Part shown: positions 45,776 to 53,602 of the stretch, one piece after another
Numbering within the stretch: position 1 is the first letter of the stretch
Layout: each line of letters begins with the position of its first letter
From: Shewanella sp. AS1
Lineage (GTDB): Bacteria > Pseudomonadota > Gammaproteobacteria > Enterobacterales > Shewanellaceae
Length of the DNA stretch: 64,000 nt
Direction of reading: 5' to 3'
Assembly (NCBI RefSeq): GCF_021412565.1
Contig: NZ_JAKCLJ010000006.1
Span: 1 to 64,000 of the forward strand
Notes under the pieces: generated by a model
What the model was told of the DNA's origin: nothing
What the model saw: the letters and a program-made list of their open reading frames with translations, nothing else
The model's database searches: none
Program-made: the position numbers and the translations under genes

Positions 45776-47560
45776 TTAATGGGTGTGGAAACGGCGTCCT
45801 TCTCGCATCACCTGGATAAACTCTGGGGCACTGATTTTTTTACGCAGCACCTTCTTATATTGCTCATCATAGATGTGGTACTGACCATGGCGGTCGATCA
45901 CTGTGATCTCATCTTGCTGGTAAATTGCAAACACCAGGTTGTCGCCCACATAGGTCCAGTTATTGGTGCTTGGCTGTAACAGGCTCTGGCCCGAACTGTA
46001 ATCTCTGGCATTGTTGTGGCAGTTCAGCAGCTGGGTCATCAGGGTAGGTACCACATCATAATGACTGGTCGGGTAGTCGACCTCTTTATCGACAATGCTT
46101 TCTGGCCAGTGAATGATAAGCGGCACCTTCACATTGGCCGGGGAGAGGTTAGTGCGCTGCTCGTTGCTGTCACTGGTAAACACTTTACCACTGACACCTG
46201 TTATCAACACAAAGGTCTCTTTGGGCAATCTGCCTATCAGCTCCTCGAGCTGCTTATCGAGAAAATTCAGTGATTGGCGATACTGGTTAAATAACACCTT
46301 CTGTGCCGGTTTGAGTGGGGTTTGCGCCTTAACTGTTTCGATACCAAGGAAACCGATTGGGGTATCGTAGCTGTCAGGGCTTTGCAGATTGAGCAGGGCG
46401 AACCAGGGTTGCTGCTGCGCCGCGCGCCATTGGGAAAATGCGTCTATGGAGCGGATATCCGCTGCGGCAATGCCATCTTGCTCGCTCTGAATATGCAGCG
46501 TGAGATCTTGGTAGATGGCCTTTGGGGCATAATCTGTCATTTCAGGTGCGAACAGCGCCAGTTGATAGCCTTGCTGACGCAGCTGCTGAGTGAATACCGG
46601 AGGCTGATAATTGAGATCATTGGCCGCGATGTAACTCCCCTGCAAGCCGTATAGAAGCGAGAAAATGCCGCTCTGATGGATATTGCCACCGCTGCGGTGC
46701 TGACTGAAGTTCTGATTCTGACGCGCATATTGATAGAGGAAAGGCATGGTGGACGCATCGACCATATCAGCTCTAAAGCCATCGACAGTGATCATCAGAA
46801 TATTCACCGGCTCACTGTTAGTGCATTGCAGCGGCGATATCGGGTAATTCAGGGTCGGTTTAACCTGGTGCTGCGCCGTCTTGTTACTCTGCCTGTCTAT
46901 GCCATGGCGCTCCATAAATGAACGCGCCGTTGCCGGATAAGACAAAGGATAGGCGTCGTCGAGGCGGGTGATCTCGCTGATATCTGCCGCATCGGCCCAG
47001 ATATGGATAAGGTGACTGCTAACAAAACAAGCGCCGATAAAGAGCACCACTTTATTGCCGTAATTGGATTTACGGATCTTCTCTATCCGTTTCCATAAAA
47101 AGTTGGCCGCCGTCAGTTCCAGTATGATGATCCCAATGGGCGTCACTATATAGGAGGTGCCTTGAAGCAGAGCATTAAGATCGGCCCAGGCGATATCAAA
47201 CACAAAGGGGCTAAGATGCAGGCCGTAATCGTCATAGATGATGGTGTCGTACAGCAAAATACACAGGCCGATACTGGCGGCGATTGCGCCAAGTCCTCTA
47301 AGAATTTTCGAATAGGGCAAGATCAGCGTGATAGGAAACAGGACAACAAGATAGACGATAAAGGCAAGAAAACTGAAGTGCCCGAGCGTGCTTATTGTCA
47401 GGTAAGCCCAGCCTATCCAGCTTTCGGGCGCACCTATTGTCTCTATGTAGCGGACACCGACAATCATAGCTAAGAAGCCATTGAAAAAGGCAAACCAATG
47501 CCCCCAACTGACAAGACGAGAGACCCTATCCCGTCCCATTTCCTTTTTTCGCTCGATCAT
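45776..47560 (-). CDS. yejM: Inner-membrane sulfatase-like protein YejM/PbgA
   Basis: A 594-residue protein with about five N-terminal transmembrane helices (to residue 190) and a periplasmic sulfatase-like domain (about 250-590). The start matches the family: VSRLVSWGHWFAFFNGFLAM and GHFSFLAFIVYLVVLFPIT. The C-terminal domain carries NILMITVDGFRADMVDASTMPFLY and SGIFSLLYGLQGSY. In E. coli YejM binds LPS and controls LpxC proteolysis through LapB, setting LPS levels. Gene order with yejL upstream on the same strand supports the call. Confidence 0.94.
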   Translation of the reverse strand: MIERKKEMGRDRVSRLVSWGHWFAFFNGFLAMIVGVRYIETIGAPESWIGWAYLTISTLGHFSFLAFIVYLVVLFPITLILPYSKILRGLGAIAASIGLCILLYDTIIYDDYGLHLSPFVFDIAWADLNALLQGTSYIVTPIGIIILELTAANFLWKRIEKIRKSNYGNKVVLFIGACFVSSHLIHIWADAADISEITRLDDAYPLSYPATARSFMERHGIDRQSNKTAQHQVKPTLNYPISPLQCTNSEPVNILMITVDGFRADMVDASTMPFLYQYARQNQNFSQHRSGGNIHQSGIFSLLYGLQGSYIAANDLNYQPPVFTQQLRQQGYQLALFAPEMTDYAPKAIYQDLTLHIQSEQDGIAAADIRSIDAFSQWRAAQQQPWFALLNLQSPDSYDTPIGFLGIETVKAQTPLKPAQKVLFNQYRQSLNFLDKQLEELIGRLPKETFVLITGVSGKVFTSDSNEQRTNLSPANVKVPLIIHWPESIVDKEVDYPTSHYDVVPTLMTQLLNCHNNARDYSSGQSLLQPSTNNWTYVGDNLVFAIYQQDEITVIDRHGQYHIYDEQYKKVLRKKISAPEFIQVMREGRRFHTH

Positions 47561-47655
47561 AGGGATCCGCTATTGATTGATATACAGTTGTAATTCTAAA
47601 TATTATTTAGACGACTTTGCCAGTTTTTTACGAATAAAAACAGGATTTTTAGACC

Positions 47656-47682
47656 AAAAGGCCAAGATAATCTTAGCCTTTT
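47656..47682 (-). terminator. Hairpin at the yejL stop codon
   Basis: AAAAGGCCAAGA and TCTTAGCCTTTT form a stem with one mismatch that overlaps the yejL stop. It may limit readthrough from yejL to yejM or stabilise the yejL message. Confidence 0.5.
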
Positions 47683-47888
47683 ACCGACTGGGTTAACGCC
47701 TTGGCAAACTGCTCGGCGACCTGAGCGCGGGCTTCGGCTGGCACCTTACGGACTAAAAGGTCGGTCACACAGTTACCCAGCACCATCAAGCTGAGGTCTG
47801 TAGGGGATTGGTGTTTGTCCAGCACAGCGAGAATCTCTGCGATCATCGACTCGACTTGGGTATTGGAATACTTTGATTGAATAGCCAT
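47673..47888 (-). CDS. yejL: YejL family protein (DUF1414)
   Basis: A 71-residue conserved small protein, [20 protein letters not shown] at the start and [14 protein letters not shown] in the middle, matching YejL. It is helical and dimeric by homology, with no established function. It lies between yejM (same strand, 112 bp downstream) and the divergent yejK, the order seen in enterics. Confidence 0.95.
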   Translation of the reverse strand: MAIQSKYSNTQVESMIAEILAVLDKHQSPTDLSLMVLGNCVTDLLVRKVPAEARAQVAEQFAKALTQSVKG

Positions 47889-47964
47889 AGTTGAAATATT
47901 TTCACTTTTATCTGAAATAGCGGCATATAATAGCCCAATTCTGTCATTATCACTATCGAGGCTT

Positions 47965-48996
47965 ATGAGTATTCACGTCGAACAAGCGATTATTCACGCA
48001 ATTTCTCAGGATGGCGAAGGCCAGTTGAGCTGCAGATTGCGCCCACAACCCCTGCTAAACAGCCAAGCCGTTGAGGCCATGCTCGAAGAGCTGCACCAAA
48101 GCTATACCACCAAGGCGGGCAAAGGCTTTGGACATTTCGGCACTCATGGTGATGATGGCGAAGCTAATCCACAATTTAAGGATGCATTGACTGAGTATCG
48201 CGCTGGCGAGTTAGGCTTCGTTGAGTTTTCAGCCTCGGCGGGCAAACTGCTGCAGGCGGAGCTGGCAAAGTATGATTTTAGTCAGGGCGGCTTTTTGCTG
48301 CTGGCCTGTTATACCCACATGACCAGTGATTATCTGTTTGTGGCGCTGCTCAATGCCAAATCGTCCATGACGGTACTGGATGATATGGAGCTGTCGCAAA
48401 ACACCCATCTCGATCTTACCAATATCCAACTGGCGGCGCGGATCGATCTGACCGAATGGCAGGCCGAGCCAGACTCGCTCAAATATATCTCCTTTATCCG
48501 AGGCCGTGCCGGCCGAAAAGTGGCGGATTTTTTCCTCGACTTCATGGGCTGTGTCGAAGGGGTGAATCCCAAGGCGCAAAACAAACAGCTGATGAATGCG
48601 GTGGAAGACTTTGTCGCCAGCAGCGAGCTGACCAAAGATGAGCGCCAGCAGTGCCGCGAAAAAGTGTTTGAGTATTGCGTCGATCGCTGCGATACCGGCA
48701 GCGATATTCAACTTAAAGATCTGGCCGATGAGCTGGCCGATTCGGGCATGGACTCTTTCTATGATTTTGCTCGCGGCGATGAGTATCAGCTGGAAGATGA
48801 GTTTCCCGGCGATAAGTCGACCCTGCGCCAACTGAAAAAGTTTTCCGGCACAGGCGGCGGCGTCAGCCTAAGCTTCGATGGTCAGCATCTGGGGGAGCGG
48901 GTGATTTACGATCCCATCTCCAACTCGATTCTGATCAAAGGGGTGCCGGCTAACCTGAAAGATCAGCTTGATCGCCGCTTGAAAGGCGGGCAGTAG
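47965..48996 (+). CDS. yejK: Nucleoid-associated protein YejK (NdpA)
   Basis: A 343-residue nucleoid-associated protein. Typical segments are [19 protein letters not shown] at the start, the [13 protein letters not shown] stretch near residue 52, and [20 protein letters not shown] near residue 172. YejK binds the nucleoid and has been linked to topoisomerase IV and gyrase activity in E. coli. Divergent from yejL with a short shared promoter region, and followed by a strong terminator. Confidence 0.95.
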   Translation: MSIHVEQAIIHAISQDGEGQLSCRLRPQPLLNSQAVEAMLEELHQSYTTKAGKGFGHFGTHGDDGEANPQFKDALTEYRAGELGFVEFSASAGKLLQAELAKYDFSQGGFLLLACYTHMTSDYLFVALLNAKSSMTVLDDMELSQNTHLDLTNIQLAARIDLTEWQAEPDSLKYISFIRGRAGRKVADFFLDFMGCVEGVNPKAQNKQLMNAVEDFVASSELTKDERQQCREKVFEYCVDRCDTGSDIQLKDLADELADSGMDSFYDFARGDEYQLEDEFPGDKSTLRQLKKFSGTGGGVSLSFDGQHLGERVIYDPISNSILIKGVPANLKDQLDRRLKGGQ

Positions 48997-49021
48997 CAAA
49001 CGGGATTTAGTGAGTCATATC

Positions 49022-49047
49022 AGCGCCCTGAATGGGCGCTTTTTTTC
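49022..49047 (+). terminator. Terminator after yejK
   Basis: AGCGCCC (49022-49028) pairs with GGGCGCT (49034-49040), followed by seven T. Confidence 0.92.
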
Positions 49048-49189
49048 TTGCGATTAAATTAAGTCATTTAGCGCGAATGCTTGATAAAATAGACCAGATG
49101 AGTTGAAATCATCATGGCACGTTTGAGTTCGTCGGCCAGTTGCCGATGGGACGATTAAGGGCAGACTGTATTTCTGCCTAGGAGATTAA

Positions 49190-50086
49190 ATGCAACTTTT
49201 CGTTAGAGATTTAACCGTCATCGACTTTTCATATCTTTGCCCAATCCGCGGCATGGTAGGCGAAAGCTGGATAGTCGATGTCTTGCTTGATGGTGGTTTG
49301 GATGAGCAAAACATGGTGCTCGACTTTGCCAAAGTAAAGCGCACCATCAAAAACACCATAGATGATGTCGCCGACCACAGATTATTGATCCCCACAGCCT
49401 GTTCTGAGATCCGCTGGCAACAGCAGGGCGATCGCGTCTGGATGGACTTTAACAGTCTGCAAGGGGATATCCATCTTGCCTGTCCCGCCCAGGCATTTGC
49501 CTTGATCCCGACAGAGATCATCGATTTCGAAAGCGTTAATGCTTTCTTGCAAAAAGCCCTCAAAGAGGCGCTGCCAGAGAATGTAAACGGTATCGCGCTG
49601 ACGTTGAGAAATGAACTGCATGAAACGCCCTTTTATCACTATTCCCACGGACTGAGAAAACATGACGGTAACTGCCAGCGCATTGCCCATGGTCATCGCA
49701 GCCCGATTAATGTGTTTGAAAATGGGATTGCCGCCCCCCAGTGGGATGAATACTGGAGCCGCCGCTGGAAAGATATCTACCTCGGCTGTGCCGATGATTT
49801 AGTCGATGTAGATGAACTGGAACTGTCACCGCAAACCAGCGTGAGTGAAGAGACCCACTATGGGTTCCATTATGTGGCGCCCCAGGGCGATTTTCAGCTG
49901 GCGATGCCCAAAAAGCGATGTGAGATCATCCCACATGACACGACAGTCGAGTTATTGGCCGAGTTTATCGCTAAGACCTTGAGTGAACAGACCCCCGATT
50001 CCTCCTTTAAAGTGATCGCCTATGAGGGCGTGGGTAAAGGCGCAATCTCGGTTAAAGGACCTAAGCTGAACGCTCAGCTTGATTAA
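49190..50086 (+). CDS. 6-carboxytetrahydropterin synthase-like protein, tandem fusion
   Basis: A 298-residue protein about twice the size of QueD/PTPS enzymes. The first half has the fold outline (GESWIVDVLLDGGLDEQNMV, then DFAKVKRTIKNTIDDVADHR) but no HGH zinc motif. The second part has the zinc-type site YHYSHGLRKHDGNCQRIAHG and the cysteine needed for catalysis. It therefore looks like an internally duplicated or inserted family member with one metal site. It may act in queuosine or pterin synthesis, or be a diverged paralogue. AGGAG precedes ATG 49190; a small GGCAGA/TCTGCC hairpin (49160-49178) lies just before that site. The M23 peptidase gene follows 37 bp on. Confidence 0.8.
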   Translation: MQLFVRDLTVIDFSYLCPIRGMVGESWIVDVLLDGGLDEQNMVLDFAKVKRTIKNTIDDVADHRLLIPTACSEIRWQQQGDRVWMDFNSLQGDIHLACPAQAFALIPTEIIDFESVNAFLQKALKEALPENVNGIALTLRNELHETPFYHYSHGLRKHDGNCQRIAHGHRSPINVFENGIAAPQWDEYWSRRWKDIYLGCADDLVDVDELELSPQTSVSEETHYGFHYVAPQGDFQLAMPKKRCEIIPHDTTVELLAEFIAKTLSEQTPDSSFKVIAYEGVGKGAISVKGPKLNAQLD

Positions 50087-50123
50087 GTTCTCGGATACAG
50101 CTGACAGATTAGAAGGAGTGGTT

Positions 50124-50966
50124 TTGAAACGATTCGCAGCAGGCTTAATGCTCTTGGCAACGCTCGGTACATTCACCCTAAGCGCTACAGCTCAGGCCGA
50201 GGTGACCCTGCAGGGAAAGCTGGAGCAGGGCGCCTTGATTCGGGCCAAGACCACACCCGGCACCCAGGTGTTTCTCAATGGCGAAGCCGTTAAGGTCACG
50301 CCTCAGGGCGAATTTGCCTTTGGTTTTGAACGTGAGGCGAGCCTCAAGCAGGAGCTTAAACTTGTCTATCCGGACGGTTTGACTCAGCTAAAACCCCTTA
50401 CCATTGCCGCCAAAGAGTACAAGATTGACAGGGTCAATGGCATAGCGAAAAAGATCATGAAGCCCTCCCCTGAAGATCAGGCCCGCGCCGCCAAAGACGG
50501 TAAACAGGTGCGCGCCGCGCGAGATCATTTCTCTACTTTAACTGCCTTTACTCAGGATTTTATCTGGCCCCTTACCGGCAGGATTTCCGGCGTTTATGGC
50601 AGTCAACGTGTCTATAACGGTAAGCCGGGCAATCCTCATTTTGGCGTGGATGTCGCGGCGAAAACCGGCACTGTGGTCGTGGCGCCCGCAGATGGTGTCG
50701 TCACTCTGGCTGTGCCCGATATGTTCTATTCTGGCGGCACCATGATTATCGATCATGGTTATGGTGTCAGTTCCAGCTTTTTGCATCTGCATAAACTCTA
50801 TATCAAGCCCGGCGAGTCGGTGAAACAGGGGCAGCCTGTGGCCGAAGTCGGCGCAACAGGCAGGGCAACCGGCCCACATCTTGACTGGCGAATAAACTGG
50901 TATCAGATGCGCCTCGATCCTGTGACAGTAGTGCCCTCGATGGCGAGTGTACTCAAACAGCAGTAA
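50124..50966 (+). CDS. M23-family peptidoglycan metallopeptidase
   Basis: A 280-residue exported protein. The TTG start at 50124 is chosen because AAGGAG lies five bases upstream and it leads straight into a signal peptide (KRFAAGLMLLATLGTFTLSA, cleavage after AQA). The C-terminal LytM domain (about 165-270) has the zinc motifs NPHFGVDVAA (HxxxD), SFLHLHKLYI (HxH) and GPHLDWRINW. The middle carries a basic linker. It should cut peptide cross-links in the periplasm. Confidence 0.92.
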   Translation: MKRFAAGLMLLATLGTFTLSATAQAEVTLQGKLEQGALIRAKTTPGTQVFLNGEAVKVTPQGEFAFGFEREASLKQELKLVYPDGLTQLKPLTIAAKEYKIDRVNGIAKKIMKPSPEDQARAAKDGKQVRAARDHFSTLTAFTQDFIWPLTGRISGVYGSQRVYNGKPGNPHFGVDVAAKTGTVVVAPADGVVTLAVPDMFYSGGTMIIDHGYGVSSSFLHLHKLYIKPGESVKQGQPVAEVGATGRATGPHLDWRINWYQMRLDPVTVVPSMASVLKQQ

Positions 50967-51141
50967 GAGACATTATTCCACTACACAGAGACATGAGTAC
51001 AGAGCCATAACTCGTTAATTGTTGGAGTAATATCAACTCTGGTGTAGATTTTAGTTTGTGTTATTTTCAATAAGTTGAGTCTGGTTTTGCCAATCATTCA
51101 ACGCTTAACGATTTCATTATTAAGGGATATGGAGTGAAATT

Positions 51142-51432
51142 ATGAAAGAGATACTGCAGCAAAAATCCGCCGTCCTCTGGCTCATTGTCAGCACCTGTTT
51201 CATTTTACTCATTCCTTTGGTGGCAATGCAGTTTAGCAGTGAGGTTCACTGGACAAGCCTTGATTTCATGGTGATGGGGATCTTACTACTCTTCGCAGGT
51301 TTCGTGCTCATCCTCCTGGCTCGCAAATTGACTGTAAAACCCTTTTATCTTTCTGTAATAGCCGTTTTGCTGGGTTTTCTGTATGTTTGGGTTGAGTTAG
51401 CCACAGGCGTCTTTTTTTCATTTGGAAGTTAA
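51142..51432 (+). CDS. Small membrane protein
   Basis: A 96-residue protein with three hydrophobic helices (VLWLIVSTCFILLIPLVAMQ, FMVMGILLLFAGFVLILLA and LSVIAVLLGFLYVWVELATG). No family recognised. ATATGGAGTG lies upstream of ATG 51142. It may pair with the next small membrane protein, but 170 bp of repeat-containing DNA separates them. Confidence 0.72.
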   Translation: MKEILQQKSAVLWLIVSTCFILLIPLVAMQFSSEVHWTSLDFMVMGILLLFAGFVLILLARKLTVKPFYLSVIAVLLGFLYVWVELATGVFFSFGS

Positions 51433-51604
51433 TGCTTGTGGTTGATAGCAAGGCGAGCGTGCGCGATAGTACGAGTTAGTCTTTAATGTTGAAAGCAGCG
51501 CGATAGTTCGGCTTAGTCGTTAACCTTAGTCTTTAATGTTAGCCGTTAATGTTAGTTAAGCATTTGCGCGCCACGGAGTAAGGCGTGAGTTGATCAGGAC
51601 GATA

Positions 51605-51937
51605 ATGAGAACACTTCAACTTTTAGGGGCTCTTCTTGCCCTTGCGGGGCTACTGTTAGGCTACGTTTTGTTGTCTCCCGTTGACAGTGACTCTTCCGAA
51701 GCCGCCGCAGGTGCGTCAGGTCTGGGGATCATGTTCATGGTGCTGCCTATGCTTGGCTGGTCTGCGCTAATGTTAGTGCCTTCTTCAATCGCCTTGTTTA
51801 GTGAGGAAGTAAGAGCGCGTGCCTATTTCAGAGGCCATTTTTGGTTAAACCTTTGGAAATTGAATCTGATGATTTCCGCTGCCTATATCGGCCTTGTTCT
51901 TTATGTCGCTTACTTATGGTTGAAGTTAAGTGATTGA
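51605..51937 (+). CDS. Small membrane protein
   Basis: A 110-residue protein with three hydrophobic helices (LGALLALAGLLLGYVLL, LGIMFMVLPMLGWSALMLV and ISAAYIGLVLYVAYLWL). The start at 51605 is preferred because CAGGA lies six bases upstream; the frame opens at a TTG 15 bases earlier. Function unknown. Just downstream, TTGAC.TAAGTGGTT.A occurs twice within 50 bp (about 51945-51980), a short direct repeat. Confidence 0.7.
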   Translation: MRTLQLLGALLALAGLLLGYVLLSPVDSDSSEAAAGASGLGIMFMVLPMLGWSALMLVPSSIALFSEEVRARAYFRGHFWLNLWKLNLMISAAYIGLVLYVAYLWLKLSD

Positions 51938-52114
51938 CTTTAAGTGGTTGATATTAATTGATTGACGGTAAGTGGTTAACCTTAAGGATCGGCAGCAGAT
52001 ATTAGGTTTAGAAACACTCAGTTTTTTGTCTAGGAACGTGCCGAGGTTAAAACTGCTGAGACACTTTTGCTCCAAAGTGAGGTAAGGAAGTGATTGTCGA
52101 TCTGTGTTTATTGT

Positions 52115-52217
52115 CATTGTTTCCCCAGTGACACGCCGCCCCTTGATTTCAAAAGAAGCTTCCCTGAGTGCTCTACTAAAACATCCTTGTTTTAGAAGGT
52201 CACTGGTACCAACAATG
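52115..52217. repeat. Structured repeat, copy 1
   Basis: Outer arms CATTGTT and CCAGTGAC (52115-52132) pair with GTCACTGG and AACAATG (52199-52217). Inside is a 40-base core (52160-52199) with hairpin CTAAAAC/GTTTTAG. The same core, with nine differences, is found at 52411-52450. Two pairs of those differences are compensatory within the stem, so the fold is conserved, not only the bases. Nothing here codes for protein. Confidence 0.65.
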
Positions 52218-52380
52218 GCAATATTAACCAGCCTTTCAGCTTTTCAATCTAACAAGAATTTGCCCCAAAGTGAGTTAACCTTGAAATGAAGGAAGGACAT
52301 TTTTCAGTATTGCTTTTCTTACTTGGTAAATTTTAGTTCGTACTCTTATGGCTATCTAACGCCTGCCCGGCGGGGGATGT

Positions 52381-52466
52381 GCAAACACACTTTTGGCTCG
52401 CCACAAGCACGTCCCTGTGGGCTCTGCGAAATCATCCCTGATTTCGAAGGCCAAAAGTGTGCTTAC
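52381..52466. repeat. Structured repeat, copy 2
   Basis: Outer arms of 17 bp (52381-52397 and 52450-52466, sharing CACACTTTTGGC with GCCAAAAGTGTG) enclose two hairpins: CCACA/TGTGG (52401-52420) and GAAATCA/TGATTTC (52428-52445). The 40-base core 52411-52450 matches copy 1. A chance 84-codon frame (52323-52577) crosses it. Confidence 0.65.
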
Positions 52467-52639
52467 ACTTGGTTATTGTCTCTCTTCGATTTAACCGTGT
52501 TTGGTGTGAAGAGGAATCAAAAAGCTAACTTGGTTTTGCGTCAAAAACGAATTAACAAGTTATTGGTGGAGCGATAACGAACGGGCTTTCAGGCCTAGCA
52601 ATTTTCATCGCTATACCCATCTGATGTCATTCACTACCC

Positions 52640-52923
52640 ATCAAAAACTGGATAAGCATACAGTTATATTAAAATCATAAGGATTTTGAACGTTTTTCAT
52701 CCTGTATTCGTGCGCGTTTTCTCATTTCATATTTTATAAATGTGATTAAAATTAATCACTTACTCTATTCGCTAAGTAGATAATAGGTTTGGAAAACGCG
52801 CATGCGCGTTTTTCCAGATGGTATATTTAGCAAAATGCTGATAAGTTCATTGTATACAGATAGTTAACTGTGCGCGTTTTTACTGGTCCAACGAGGTAAA
52901 CGCGCATGCGTACGAATAAAATG
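52640..52923 (+). other. attI-like integron leader, copy B
   Basis: Collinear with 127-410 over 284 bp: the CTG-N10-CAG box, the CGTGCGCGTTTT motif and the final G are at the same offsets. The 147-bp block 52777-52923 is almost identical to 264-410, including the 20-bp palindrome AAAACGCGCATGCGCGTTTT. It ends at G52923 (AAAATG^TTAGGG), directly before the first of three cassettes. No integrase gene lies on its left; that side is taken up by structured repeats. Confidence 0.72.
52648..52663. promoter_or_regulatory. LexA (SOS) box candidate in leader B
   Basis: CTGGATAAGCATACAG fits CTG-N10-CAG. Its distance to the predicted crossover base (275 bp) is the same as in leader A, although the sequence between it and the 147-bp block has changed greatly. 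Confidence 0.55.
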
Positions 52924-52945
52924 TTAGGGTTCCAAGGAGGGTTTT

Positions 52946-53458
52946 GTGGATTATTTGATACCTGAAGATTTGCCTTATGAATTTTTGAATTCACTTGGTA
53001 TATCAACGGTTGAGCGAGTTTCTATTGAGCCATTCAGTGGTAGTAAAAAGCTTGAGTGCTACAACAACGTTCTAAAGTTCCTAGAGACAAACAGCGGTGA
53101 GATCCAATTTGGTTGGTCATTTTCGCAACTTGGGAAGATAGTCCTTAAACTTACGGGTCATGTTGTCGTAAAGCTTCCTGATGGCTCACTCAAGTGTGTC
53201 ACTCCTTCTGAGCATGAAGTTTCTGAAATTTACTTTTACCCCGACCACTCTATTCTTGCTTCGGTTAATGAGTTGAGGCTTCCGGCAAAAGTATTTGCTC
53301 TGGTGGACAATGAAACAGTGAATCGTTTCGTTAAACTTGAAAACCTTCAAAATAAAATGAGGCTAGAAGGTAATGAGCTTGCAATTAAGCTAATCATGCA
53401 TGATAAATACCTTCTCTCAAGTAAGCTCATCGAGACTTTCAATGCCTATGACGAGTAG
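52946..53458 (+). CDS. Cassette-encoded hypothetical protein
   Basis: A 170-residue soluble protein from GTG 52946, with AGGAGG five bases upstream. It starts VDYLIPEDLPYEFLNSLGIS and has an alternating-strand middle (GKIVLKLTGHVVVKLPDGSL, then SEIYFYPDHSILASVNELRL) and a helical C-terminus. No signal peptide, membrane segment or known motif is seen. As the first cassette it would be the best expressed from a leader promoter. Its stop is five bases before the attC. Confidence 0.75.
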   Translation: MDYLIPEDLPYEFLNSLGISTVERVSIEPFSGSKKLECYNNVLKFLETNSGEIQFGWSFSQLGKIVLKLTGHVVVKLPDGSLKCVTPSEHEVSEIYFYPDHSILASVNELRLPAKVFALVDNETVNRFVKLENLQNKMRLEGNELAIKLIMHDKYLLSSKLIETFNAYDE

Positions 53459-53463
53459 TGAAG

Positions 53464-53567
53464 CCCTAACAAGATGATAAAGGATAAGGACGTCTAAACG
53501 TTGGCTAGTCGTTCGTACCTCACTTATTTTAGCCAACATTTATACGCCTCTTATCATGGCGTTATGT
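53464..53567 (+). other. Integron attC site of cassette B1
   Basis: R'' CCCTAAC (53464-53470) and R' GTTATGT (53561-53567). GATGATAAAGG near the left pairs with CCTCTTATCAT on the right, and TTGGCTA pairs with TAGCCAA inside. R'' complements the cassette's first bases GTTAGGG at 52923-52929. Confidence 0.82.
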
Positions 53568-53602
53568 ATCAGATCAGTTACAGATAAATTTAAGGAATCC
53601 AA

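Noticed and set aside
48229..48831. 200-codon minus-strand frame opposite yejK
   Set aside because: A shadow of a conserved gene; GC-rich third positions on yejK keep the opposite strand open.
52350..52380. Possible fossil attC half (CTAACGCCTGCC next to GGCGGGG)
   Set aside because: No GTTRRRY box follows in register, so it cannot be told from a chance GC palindrome.
52323..52577. 84-codon frame before integron module B
   Set aside because: It runs through a structured inverted repeat, has no ribosome binding site and no protein-like pattern.
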